DNA of 11,310 bases from CAZLLV01 sp964560325 (GTDB taxonomy: Bacteria > Acidobacteriota > Thermoanaerobaculia > Multivoradales > DATKCC01), in NCBI GenBank assembly GCA_964560325.1, contig CAZLLV010000449.1, forward strand, positions 1-11,310, in the 5' to 3' direction. Of the stretch, positions 1-6,947 are shown in pieces. The notes under the pieces are model-generated. The model saw only the letters and a program-made list of their open reading frames with translations. It made no database searches and had not been told where the DNA came from. Both the position numbers and the translations under genes were made by a program. Positions within the stretch are counted from its first letter, which is position 1; every line of letters starts with the position of its first letter.

Positions 1-573
1 CAGGAAGATCCAGACCAGGTCGACCAGGTGCCAGAAGAGGCCCGCCGCCTCGACCCGGTTGGTGAACTGCTCCGGCGCCTTCGCGAACCACTTCCTGCCC
101 GTCGCGAGCAGGTATCCGTTGACCCCCATGCCGCCGATCACGTGGAGGGCGTGCAGGCCGGTCATCGTGAAGTAGATCGCCAGGAAGGTGCTGGTCGACG
201 GGTACAGGTGGTGGCTGAACTTCGAGCCGTACTCGAACGCCTTGACGACCAGGAAGACCAGCCCGAGCCCGACGGTCGCCGCCTGGTAGAGCCGGAACTT
301 CCCGAAGTCCTTCTTCACGAGCGACGCCCAGGCCATCACCATGGTGACCGAGGAGCCGATCAGCACCACCGTGTTGAGCGTCGCCAGCGGGACGTTCAGG
401 ATCTCGTCGCCGCGCGGCCACTCGGGAGCGCCGACGCGCAGCAGGATGTAGCTCGCGAACAGCGCGCCGAACAGCATCACCTCGGAGGCGAGGAAGAGCC
501 AGATGCCGATCTTGACGTTGTTGAGGCCGGTATCGGGCCGGGCCTCGACGGTGTACGGGATGACCGAAGACAT
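1..573 (-). CDS. coxC: Cytochrome c oxidase subunit III (CoxC), 3' end cut by window edge
   Basis: This is subunit III of the haem-copper oxidase, a membrane protein without metal cofactors that stabilises subunit I and the D-channel proton uptake. I translated 191 codons from the ATG at 573 with no stop before base 1. It begins MSSVIPYTVEARPDTG and has about five hydrophobic segments, as in the short five-helix form of the family. The helix motif LFLASEVMLFG contains the conserved Glu (residue 31). Near the edge it reads FWHLVDLVWIFL, the typical C-terminal helix, so only a few codons should be missing. A purine-rich ribosome site (AGAGGAGAG) lies about 9 bases before the ATG. It follows coxA after 18 bases and is surely co-transcribed with it. 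The family assignment is firm; the exact end is not visible. Confidence 0.93.
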   Translation of the reverse strand, partial: MSSVIPYTVEARPDTGLNNVKIGIWLFLASEVMLFGALFASYILLRVGAPEWPRGDEILNVPLATLNTVVLIGSSVTMVMAWASLVKKDFGKFRLYQAATVGLGLVFLVVKAFEYGSKFSHHLYPSTSTFLAIYFTMTGLHALHVIGGMGVNGYLLATGRKWFAKAPEQFTNRVEAAGLFWHLVDLVWIFL

Positions 574-591
574 GGGGCGTCTCTCCTCTGC

Positions 592-2403
592 CTACTCGGC
601 CGGAACCGATTCGACGTCCTCGGCCGGCGGCGCGGTCGGATCGCCGGGCTCGAACTGGGGCGAGTAGTCTTTGTCCGCCCCGGGGACGCTGTACTCGTAG
701 GGGTCGCGGTACACCCGCGGCTCGGTGACGAAGTTGCCGTGCGGCGGCGGCGATGGCGTGGCCCATTCGAGGGTGGTCGCGTGCCACGGGTTCTCGCCCA
801 CCCTCTTCCCCTTCCAGGCGCTCCAGAAGAAGTTGACGATGAACGGCACCTGGAAGACCGCCATGATCCAGGCCGCCCACAGGATGGTGTCGTTCAGCCC
901 GAGGGTGCTTTGCGCGTGGGCGTAGGTCTCGCCGCCGTCCCACAGCCGCCGCTGCACGCCGCGCATGCCCTGGATCAGCATCGGGAAGAAGATGAAGTTC
1001 ATGCAGATCAGGGTGGGCCAGAAGTGGAGGTGGCCCAGGAGCGTGCTCATCTGCCGCCCGGTCGCCTTCGGGAACCAGTAGTAGATGCCGGCGAAGAGGG
1101 CGAAGATCGTGCCCGGCGCGACCACGTAGTGGAAGTGGCCGATCACGTAGTAGGTGTCGTGCAGGTGGATGTCGGTCGCCGCGAGCCCGAGCGGCAGACC
1201 GGTCAGCCCGCCGATGCCGAACATCGGCAGGAAGGCGAGCGCGAAGAGCATCGGCACGCTGAAGCGGATCGACGCGCCCCAGAGCGACAGGATGAGGCAG
1301 GTGAGGATGACGACCGACGGGATCGAGATGATCATCGTCGTCGTCTGGAAGAAGGCGTTCATCACCGTCCCCATGCCGGTCAGGAACATGTGGTGCGCCC
1401 AGACCACGAACGACAGGAAGCCGATGCCGAGGATCGACCAGACGACGGCGCGGTGGCCCCAGAGCGGCTTGCGGGTGTTGTTCGCCACCACCTCGGCCAC
1501 GATGCCGAGGGCCGGCAGGATCAGCACGTAGACCTCCGGGTGCGCCAGGAACCAGAACAGGTGCTGCCAGAGGATCGGGCTGCCGCCGCCGGTGTACTGC
1601 TCGAGCACCGCGCCGCCCACGACGAGGCCGCTCGGCATGAAGAAGCTGGTGTCGGCGACCCGGTCCATGAGCTGCATCACCGCCGCCGCCTCGAGCGGCG
1701 GGAAGGCGAGGAGCAGCAGGAAGGCGGTCACGAACTGCGCCCAGACCAGGACCGGCAGCCGCCAGAAGGTCAGCCCCGGAGCCCGGAGCTGGATCACCGT
1801 GGTGATGACGTTCACCGAGCCGAGGAGCGACGAGGTGATGAGCAGGACCATCGAGAGGATCCAGATCGTCTGACCCGTCGGGTTGATGACCGCGAGCGGC
1901 GGGTACGACGTCCACCCGGCCTGCGCCGCGCCGCCGGGAGCGAAGAAGCTCCCCAGCATCACGATGCCGCCGACGAAGTAGATCCAGTAGCTCGCCATGT
2001 TCAGCCGCGGGAAGGCCATGTCGGGCGCGCCCACCTGGAGCGGCACCACGAAGTTCCCAAAGCCGCCGAAGGCGAGCGGCACGACTCCGAGGAAGACCAT
2101 GATCGTGCCGTGCATGGCGCCGAGCTGGTTGTAGAACTCGGGCAGCATGATGCCGTCCGGCATGGTGTCGCTGCTGAACCAGCCGCCGATCCAGGGCAGC
2201 GGCACGCCCGGATTGGCGATCTGCCACCGCATCAGGGCGACCAGCGAGAAGCCGAACAGCAGGAAGAGGAACCCGGTGATCGTGTACTGGATCCCGATCA
2301 CCTTGTGGTCGACGGAGAAGACGTACTTCCGCCAAAAACCGAGCTCCTCGTGATCGGTCGGGTGCTCGAGGCCGTGGTGCTCGTGCTCGTCGACTACAAC
2401 CAT
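592..2403 (-). CDS. coxA: Cytochrome c oxidase subunit I (CoxA), A1-type, lacking the K-channel lysine
   Basis: This is the catalytic subunit that reduces O2 to water and pumps protons across the inner membrane. The 603 residues have about 12 membrane helices. Visible ligands are His98 (low-spin haem), His288, His337 and His338 (CuB), and His423 and His425 (haem a3 and low-spin haem). Tyr292 in HPEVY is the cross-linked tyrosine. Glu290 in the same motif and Asp128 in GAPDMAFPR mark a D-channel of the A1 class. From His337 to His423 the alignment with bovine subunit I needs no gap (offset 47). It puts Ile366, within IPSVVILT, where Lys319 of the K-channel (PTGIK) is expected. The soluble C-terminus after about residue 545 is Pro- and Asp-rich. 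A CAGGAG site precedes the ATG. The gene lies between a cupredoxin lipoprotein gene and coxC; no subunit II gene is adjacent. Confidence 0.96.
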   Translation of the reverse strand: MVVVDEHEHHGLEHPTDHEELGFWRKYVFSVDHKVIGIQYTITGFLFLLFGFSLVALMRWQIANPGVPLPWIGGWFSSDTMPDGIMLPEFYNQLGAMHGTIMVFLGVVPLAFGGFGNFVVPLQVGAPDMAFPRLNMASYWIYFVGGIVMLGSFFAPGGAAQAGWTSYPPLAVINPTGQTIWILSMVLLITSSLLGSVNVITTVIQLRAPGLTFWRLPVLVWAQFVTAFLLLLAFPPLEAAAVMQLMDRVADTSFFMPSGLVVGGAVLEQYTGGGSPILWQHLFWFLAHPEVYVLILPALGIVAEVVANNTRKPLWGHRAVVWSILGIGFLSFVVWAHHMFLTGMGTVMNAFFQTTTMIISIPSVVILTCLILSLWGASIRFSVPMLFALAFLPMFGIGGLTGLPLGLAATDIHLHDTYYVIGHFHYVVAPGTIFALFAGIYYWFPKATGRQMSTLLGHLHFWPTLICMNFIFFPMLIQGMRGVQRRLWDGGETYAHAQSTLGLNDTILWAAWIMAVFQVPFIVNFFWSAWKGKRVGENPWHATTLEWATPSPPPHGNFVTEPRVYRDPYEYSVPGADKDYSPQFEPGDPTAPPAEDVESVPAE

Positions 2404-2430
2404 CGTTGCGGGCTCCTGGAAGCTGCGGCG

Positions 2431-2469
2431 GGGGCGGCCGGTGCCCTCGCGGGCTCGTCCGGCCGCCCC
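2431..2469 (-). other. Strong GC hairpin between the cupredoxin gene and coxA
   Basis: Arms GGGGCGGCCGG (2431-2441) and CCGGCCGCCCC (2459-2469) are perfect 11-base inverted repeats. The 17-base loop contains a second, 4-base stem (GCCC/GGGC). In the transcript it lies 22 bases after the cupredoxin stop codon and 27 bases before the coxA ATG. No run of U follows it, so it is not a standard intrinsic terminator. Partial attenuation, a 3'-end stabiliser for the upstream message, or a processing site are possible roles; these are inference only. The coxA ribosome site lies just outside the stem. Confidence 0.5.
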
Positions 2470-2491
2470 GCCGGTGTCGGGGGTGGAAGCC

Positions 2492-3346
2492 TTACTGCTG
2501 CGGCGCCGCGAACTCGAAGTCGACCGACGCGGACTCGCCGGCCGCCACGGTCACCTCCTGGGTCTGGGTGCCCAGGCGCTCGTGCCAGGCCTCGATCGTG
2601 TAGGTGCCGGCCGGCACCGTGATCTCGAACTGGCCGTCGTCCTCGGTGACCTCGAAGTACGGGTGGGTCATCACGCCCACGTAGGCGCTCATCCACGGGT
2701 GCACGTCGCACTTGACCGGCACGTAGAGCTCCGGCTCGTTGAGCGTCACCGACTTGTGGGTGAGGCTGCCCGGCATGCCGAGGTTGAACTCCCGGTTGTC
2801 GCTCGGGGTGCCGTGCACGTTGTGCAGGATGCCGTCCGAGTTGAGGAACTGGAGCGGCTGGCCCGCGAGCATGCCGACCACGTGCGGGTTGTACATGCAG
2901 CCCACCTGGTCGACCACCACCGGGGTGGACGGAACCTCGTAGTCGCCCTGGGCGAAGCTGTCCTTCACCTGGACGAAGACGTTGCCCATGGTGCCGTCGC
3001 CGCCCAGGACCAGCGTCTGGGCCTGGACCGCCTCATCGTGCATCTCGGCGCAGCTCGGATCGGCCGCCATGTCGATGGTCGGCAGGGTCGGCGGCTCGCC
3101 GGCGTAGCGGACGGTGCCGGTGAGGGTGGCGTCGCCCTCCTGGAGCTCGGAGATGGCGTCGTAGCCGGCGCCGATGTCGTGCGCCTGCTCGGGGCCGTCC
3201 GCCGGCGGAGCGGCGTCGCCCGCACCGGCTTCGTCGCCGGCGGCCGGGGCTTGGTCGGTCTCCTCGCCCGGGCCGCAGGCGAAGAGGGTCAGGGTGAGCG
3301 CCGCGCAGGCGACGATCCAGACGAACTGAAACTTCGAGTGACGCAT
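2492..3346 (-). CDS. Cupredoxin lipoprotein with amicyanin-like copper loop and C-terminal beta domain
   Basis: A predicted outer-face lipoprotein of 284 residues. Residues 10-24 form a lipoprotein signal ending in the lipobox LFAC (Cys24 lipidated). A flexible Ala/Pro/Gly/Glu linker runs to about residue 60. Residues about 70-230 look like a cupredoxin: NSDGILHNVHG carries a candidate copper ligand, His175, and KCDVHPWM gives Cys213, His216 and Met219. The Cys-x2-His-Pro-x-Met spacing and the HNVH motif match the type-1 site of amicyanin. Cys99 and Cys150 could form a disulfide. The C-terminal part (about 230-284, with PAGTYTIEAWHERLG) resembles the carboxypeptidase regulatory-like beta domain. 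A near-perfect site AAGGAGGA lies 6 bases before the ATG. It sits between actF and coxA, where a coxB gene is usual. A role as electron carrier from ACIII to the oxidase is inferred; copper storage or oxidase assembly are alternatives. Confidence 0.8.
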   Translation of the reverse strand: MRHSKFQFVWIVACAALTLTLFACGPGEETDQAPAAGDEAGAGDAAPPADGPEQAHDIGAGYDAISELQEGDATLTGTVRYAGEPPTLPTIDMAADPSCAEMHDEAVQAQTLVLGGDGTMGNVFVQVKDSFAQGDYEVPSTPVVVDQVGCMYNPHVVGMLAGQPLQFLNSDGILHNVHGTPSDNREFNLGMPGSLTHKSVTLNEPELYVPVKCDVHPWMSAYVGVMTHPYFEVTEDDGQFEITVPAGTYTIEAWHERLGTQTQEVTVAAGESASVDFEFAAPQQ

Positions 3347-3463
3347 CGAGTCCTCCTTGTCGGGGTGATGAATTCCATCCCCCGCGATTCTCTCACCGGA
3401 CGGGCGGTTGGGGATCGGTCGCGATCTCCGGCCGCTCGCCGGCGTCTTTCGTGGGTCGGAGCG
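3347..3463 (-). other. 117-base spacer between actF and the cupredoxin gene
   Basis: This is the longest non-coding gap within the oxidase block. Apart from the cupredoxin ribosome site at its downstream end, I see only a small 5-base stem (CCGGC, 5-base loop, GCCGG). I found no convincing -35/-10 pair, no U-tract terminator and no small open frame with a ribosome site. A weak internal promoter cannot be excluded. Confidence 0.4.
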
Positions 3464-4726
3464 CTACATGTTCTCAAACGTCAACGACTCGGACAAGCGG
3501 GGATCGGCGACCGGCACGAGCGGCCGGCGGCGAGCCACCCAACCGAACGCGCCGAAGGCGATCCCGCCCACCGCGAGGAGATTCACGAGGTCGTACCAGG
3601 CGAAGGTGAAGCCGTGCTCGCCGCCGACCGCCGGCATGACCAGCCAGAAGAGGTCGACGTAGTGCAGGACGAGCATCCAGACCGCCGCCACCGCGAGCGG
3701 CAGGCGGCGGCGCTTGACGTCGCGCGACAGCAGGTAGAGAAACGGCAGCGCGAAGTGGCCGATCACCAGGGCGTAGGTGACGTTCTCCCAACCGTGCTCG
3801 AGCCGGTGCGCGTACCAGATCGTCTCCTCCGGGATGTTGGCGTACCAGATCAGCATGTACTGGGAGAAGCCGATGTAGGCCCAGAAGACGACGAAGCCGA
3901 ACAGGAGCTTGCCGAGGTCGTGCAGGTGCTCCCGGTTGACCACCCCGGCGAGCGGCCCGCGGCCCCTGCGCCCGGTGGCGCTGGTGGCGATGGCGAGCAG
4001 CGAGAGGACCGACAGGATGGCGACCGTCGAGCCGGCGAAGAGGTAGACCCCGAAGATGGTCGAGTACCAGTGGGGGTCGAGCGACATCAGCCAGTCGAAC
4101 GACGCGAAGGTCAGGGTGACGCCGAAGATCACCATCGCCGGGGCGGAGAAGACCTGGAGCCGCCGGGTGATCGCCGGGTCGCCGCTCGCGTCCTGGGCGA
4201 GCGAGCGCCTCCAGTACCACCAGCCGACGAGCGACCAGACGGCCAGATAGGCCGCCGACCGGACGTAGAAGAAGACCGGGTCGAGGTAGCCGGCCTTGTA
4301 CTGGATCAGCTCGTCGCCGGCCGCCTCCGGCCCCAGCCACGGGAAGAGCGAGGCCGCGCCCACCGCGATCGGCACGAAGAGCGCCGCGAGCACCGGCAGG
4401 GTCGCCGCCACGTGCTCGGCGAGGCGCCGCACGACGACGCTCCAGCCGGCGCGCGTCAGGTGGTGGAGGATGGTGAAGAAGAGGCCGCCGAGGGCGATCG
4501 TGAGCCAGTAGACCCAGGCGGTCAGGTAGGAACCGAGGAAGCGGCGCGTGTGCGCGAGGTCGTCGCCCCAGCCGACGAACATCGAGGCGAGCAGGCCGAG
4601 CAGGCCGAGGCCGCCGGCGATCCAGGCGGCGAGCACGAGCGGGTGGCGCTCGGGCAGGCCGACGGCGGCCGGATCGACGCGGGCGGTGCCGGTCCCGTGC
4701 GCGTGGAGGTGCTCGGCGTGCGCCAT
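3464..4726 (-). CDS. actF: ACIII integral membrane subunit ActF
   Basis: A 420-residue membrane protein with about ten hydrophobic segments after a short His-rich N-terminus. It is the second NrfD-like subunit of Alternative Complex III, which oxidises quinol and passes electrons to a periplasmic carrier or directly to the oxidase. Family signatures are FDWLMSLDPHWYSTIFG (about 210-226) and FWAYIGFSQYMLIWYANIPE (about 281-300). The short motif GWENVTYALVIGHF follows. The length fits ActF (roughly 400-450 residues). The start is the ATG at 4726, one base after the actD stop (TGACATG), with a GGGAG-type ribosome site inside actD. Unlike the canonical actA-B-C-D-E-F order, the monohaem cytochrome gene actE is missing between actD and actF. 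Confidence 0.92.
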   Translation of the reverse strand: MAHAEHLHAHGTGTARVDPAAVGLPERHPLVLAAWIAGGLGLLGLLASMFVGWGDDLAHTRRFLGSYLTAWVYWLTIALGGLFFTILHHLTRAGWSVVVRRLAEHVAATLPVLAALFVPIAVGAASLFPWLGPEAAGDELIQYKAGYLDPVFFYVRSAAYLAVWSLVGWWYWRRSLAQDASGDPAITRRLQVFSAPAMVIFGVTLTFASFDWLMSLDPHWYSTIFGVYLFAGSTVAILSVLSLLAIATSATGRRGRGPLAGVVNREHLHDLGKLLFGFVVFWAYIGFSQYMLIWYANIPEETIWYAHRLEHGWENVTYALVIGHFALPFLYLLSRDVKRRRLPLAVAAVWMLVLHYVDLFWLVMPAVGGEHGFTFAWYDLVNLLAVGGIAFGAFGWVARRRPLVPVADPRLSESLTFENM

Positions 4727-4727
4727 G

Positions 4728-5303
4728 TCAGGCCCCCGCTCCCTGCGGCGCCGGCTCCGAGCCGGCCGCCGGCGCCTGGACCAGCTCGACCCGGGTCGCG
4801 CCCAGGTCGGCGAGCAGGTCGAGAGTCCGCTGCCGGTCGAAGCGCTCGTCGCGCGCCTCGACCGAGACGAAGAAGGCGTCGTCGCTCATGCGCTCGAAGG
4901 CCGCCGAATCGAAGAGCGGATGGTGGTGGCGCGGCAACCGCGCGAGCGCCAGGAAGCCGCCGAGCGCGCCGAGCGCGCCGCCGAGCACGCCGCACTCGAA
5001 CATGATCGGCACGAACGCCTGCCACGAGAAGAGCGGCTTGCCGCTCACCACCAGCGGGTACGCCTCGACGCTCACCCACCACTGGAGGAGCATGCCGGCG
5101 CCGGCGCCGGCGAGGCCGAGGACCAGGACGAAGAGCGGCACGATCGAGCGCTTCAGCCCCATCGCCTTCTCCAGACCGTGGATCGGGAACGGGCTGTGCG
5201 CGTCCCAGTGGCGGAAGCCCTCGTCGCGCATCCGCCGGCAGGCGAGCGTCAGCGCCGCCGGCGTCGGGAACTCGGCGAGCGCCCCGTAGACGGTCTCAGC
5301 CAT
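4728..5303 (-). CDS. actD: ACIII subunit ActD (DUF3341 family)
   Basis: A 191-residue protein of the DUF3341 family, the small two-helix membrane subunit of Alternative Complex III. Its soluble N-terminal part (residues 1-50, MAETVYGALAEFPTPAALTL) has the usual ferredoxin-like character. Helices lie at about 53-76 and 95-121, and a soluble C-terminal tail (about 122-191, with DAFFVSVEARDERFD) follows. It has no redox cofactor motif; its role in the complex is structural. The ATG at 5303 overlaps the end of actC by 8 bases and has a GGGAGAGG-like ribosome site inside actC, which indicates translational coupling. It is followed one base later by actF. The short Pro/Ala-rich C-terminal end is variable in the family. 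Confidence 0.92.
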   Translation of the reverse strand: MAETVYGALAEFPTPAALTLACRRMRDEGFRHWDAHSPFPIHGLEKAMGLKRSIVPLFVLVLGLAGAGAGMLLQWWVSVEAYPLVVSGKPLFSWQAFVPIMFECGVLGGALGALGGFLALARLPRHHHPLFDSAAFERMSDDAFFVSVEARDERFDRQRTLDLLADLGATRVELVQAPAAGSEPAPQGAGA

Positions 5304-6768
5304 GGCTCGCCTCTCCCGCCGCCTGGCGCTTCGCGCGCTCCCCGGCCGGCGCCTGGTCGGGCGGCAGGCCGTGGAGGTGCGCCTCCGGCAGCACGCCCTT
5401 GACCTCCGACATGGCGACCATCGGCACGTAGCGCACGAAGAGCGTGAACAGGGTGAAGAACAGGCCGAAGCTGCCGAGCAGCGTCGCCACGTCCCAGAAG
5501 GTCGGCACGAAGTAGTCCCACGACGACGGCAGGAAGTCGCGGTGGAGGCTCGTGACGACGATCACGAAGCGCTCGAACCACATGCCGATGTTCACCAGGA
5601 TCGAGACCGTGAACAGGATCGGGATCGAGGTCCGCGCCTTCTTCCACCAGAAAACCTGCGGCGACAGCACGTTGCAGGTCACCATGATCCAGTAGGCCCA
5701 GGCGTACGGGCCGCCGGCGCGGTTCAAGAAGGTGAACCACTCGTACTGGTTGCCGCTGTACCAGGCGATGAAGAACTCGGTGCCGTAGGCGAGGCCGACG
5801 ATCGAGCCGGTGGTGAGGATCAGCCGCGCCATGCGGTCGAAGTGGAGCAGCGTGATCAGGTCCTTCAGCTTGAAGACCACGCGACAGATCACCATCAGGG
5901 TGATCACCATCGCCATGCCGGAGAAGATCGCGCCGGCGACGAAGTAGGGCGGGAAGATCGTCGTGTGCCAGCCCGGGAGTTGCGAGACGGCGAAGTCGAA
6001 CGAGACGACCGAGTGGACCGAGAGGACCAGCGGCGTCGCGAGCCCGGCGAGCAGCAGGTAGGCGCGCTCGTAGTGCAGCCAGTGGCGCGCCGAGCCGCGC
6101 CAGCCGAGGGCGAAGAGGCCGTAGGCGCGCCGGCGCAGCAGGGTCTTCGACCGGTCGCGCATGGTGGCGAGGTCGGGGATCAGCCCCAGGTACCAGAAGA
6201 GGAGCGACACCAGGCCGTAGATCGAGACCGCGAAGACGTCCCACATCAGCGGGCTTCGGAACTGCGGCCACATCGCCATCTGGTTCGGCACCGGGAACAT
6301 CCAGTAGTCGACCCACGGCCGGCCGGTGTGGATGCCCGGGAAGGTGAGCGCGCAGGCGACCGCGAAGAGCGTCATCGCCTCGGCGGCGCGGTTGATCGAG
6401 GTGCGCCAGCGCTGCCGGAAGAGGAAGAGGACGGCGGAGATCAGCGTGCCGGCGTGGCCGATGCCGACCCAGAAGACGAAGTTGACGATCGGCCAGCCCC
6501 AGGCGACCGGGACGTTGTTGCCCCAGATCCCCACGCCCTCCCACATCAGCCAGGCGATCGAGACGCCGAACAGGCCGAGGAAGGCGAGCGAGACGCCGAG
6601 CGTGATGTACCAGCCGATCGGCGGCTGCCACTCAATCGGCCGGGCGACGGTCTCCGTGACCCCGTGGAAGCCGGGGTCGCCGGTGACCAGGAGCGGACGG
6701 GCCTCGACCGGATCGACGTCCGGCTGAACTCCCGCCCGGTGCTCCCGCGAAGCGTCTGCGCTCGACAT
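5296..6768 (-). CDS. actC: ACIII quinol-oxidising membrane subunit ActC (NrfD/PsrC family)
   Basis: ActC is the NrfD-type membrane subunit thought to hold the quinol site of Alternative Complex III. With the ATG at 6768 it has 490 residues, close to family length, and about ten membrane helices between residues 51 and 450. Recognisable stretches are FWVGIGHAGTLISAVLFL (about 99-116), FPGIHTGRPWVDYW (about 143-156), VHSVVSFDFAVSQLPGWH (about 251-268) and NIGMWFERFVIVVTSLHRDF (about 393-412). The frame is open upstream to an ATG at 6885. That start would fall inside the promoter spacer and would add 39 low-complexity residues, so I reject it. No clear Shine-Dalgarno precedes 6768. actA (multihaem cytochrome) and actB (FeS/molybdopterin-like subunit), normally upstream, are not here; the gene upstream is an M23 peptidase. 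Confidence 0.93.
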   Translation of the reverse strand: MSSADASREHRAGVQPDVDPVEARPLLVTGDPGFHGVTETVARPIEWQPPIGWYITLGVSLAFLGLFGVSIAWLMWEGVGIWGNNVPVAWGWPIVNFVFWVGIGHAGTLISAVLFLFRQRWRTSINRAAEAMTLFAVACALTFPGIHTGRPWVDYWMFPVPNQMAMWPQFRSPLMWDVFAVSIYGLVSLLFWYLGLIPDLATMRDRSKTLLRRRAYGLFALGWRGSARHWLHYERAYLLLAGLATPLVLSVHSVVSFDFAVSQLPGWHTTIFPPYFVAGAIFSGMAMVITLMVICRVVFKLKDLITLLHFDRMARLILTTGSIVGLAYGTEFFIAWYSGNQYEWFTFLNRAGGPYAWAYWIMVTCNVLSPQVFWWKKARTSIPILFTVSILVNIGMWFERFVIVVTSLHRDFLPSSWDYFVPTFWDVATLLGSFGLFFTLFTLFVRYVPMVAMSEVKGVLPEAHLHGLPPDQAPAGERAKRQAAGEASHG

Positions 6769-6789
6769 GGCGTTTCGTGGGCCGGTCGT

Positions 6790-6826
6790 GGGGCCGCCTG
6801 AGCCCCGTCCGGTCGCGACACCGGAC
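6790..6826 (-). promoter_or_regulatory. Two adjacent hairpins in the actC leader
   Basis: Two perfect inverted repeats lie side by side in the untranslated leader of actC. In transcript order the first is GTCCGGT, a 6-base loop and ACCGGAC (6826-6807). The second is GGGGC, a 7-base loop and GCCCC (6806-6790). The second ends 21 bases before the actC ATG. No U-run follows either stem. They could control actC translation or stabilise the message, but they may also be chance structure in a GC-rich leader. I do not recognise a known riboswitch. Confidence 0.4.
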
Positions 6827-6875
6827 TCACCGCCCGCCCGTTTTCCTCTCCCTCTGGGGGTAAAAGTACCGGGAG

Positions 6876-6904
6876 GTTTTAGCATCGCCGGCCGGCCGCG
6901 TCAA
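6876..6904 (-). promoter_or_regulatory. Sigma70-like promoter for the actC-actD-actF-cox block
   Basis: On the minus strand TTGACG (6904-6899, five of six matches to the -35 consensus) is followed by a spacer of exactly 17 bases and TAAAAC (6881-6876, four of six matches to the -10 consensus). Transcription would begin near 6869 and give a leader of about 100 bases before the actC ATG. The AT-richer run downstream stands out in this GC-rich window. The place also fits: it lies in the largest non-coding gap, upstream of the first ACIII gene. This is a motif match only, without experimental support. Confidence 0.55.
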
Positions 6905-6947
6905 CCGGCAGGTGGGCGCTCGGCGCGGTGCGGCGCAGCGCGAGACG

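Noticed and set aside
2431..2469. Intrinsic terminator after the cupredoxin gene.
   Set aside because: The stem is strong but no run of U follows on the transcribed strand, and coxA has no evident promoter of its own, so complete termination is unlikely.
28..5005. Very long plus-strand open frames (for example 28-2622 and 2441-5005).
   Set aside because: They lie opposite well-identified genes, encode Arg/Glu/Asp-rich low-complexity protein with no recognisable motif, and are expected when a GC-rich coding strand with GC-biased third positions is read in antisense.
6861..6881. Inverted repeat TAAAA-11 bases-TTTTA as an operator over the -10 element.
   Set aside because: Only five A/T bases per arm with an unpaired 11-base centre; too weak to claim as a binding site.
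6769..6885. Upstream ATG at 6885 as the actC start.
   Set aside because: It falls in the spacer of the predicted promoter, lacks a ribosome site and adds 39 Gly/Arg/Pro-rich residues; the ATG at 6768 gives the normal family length.
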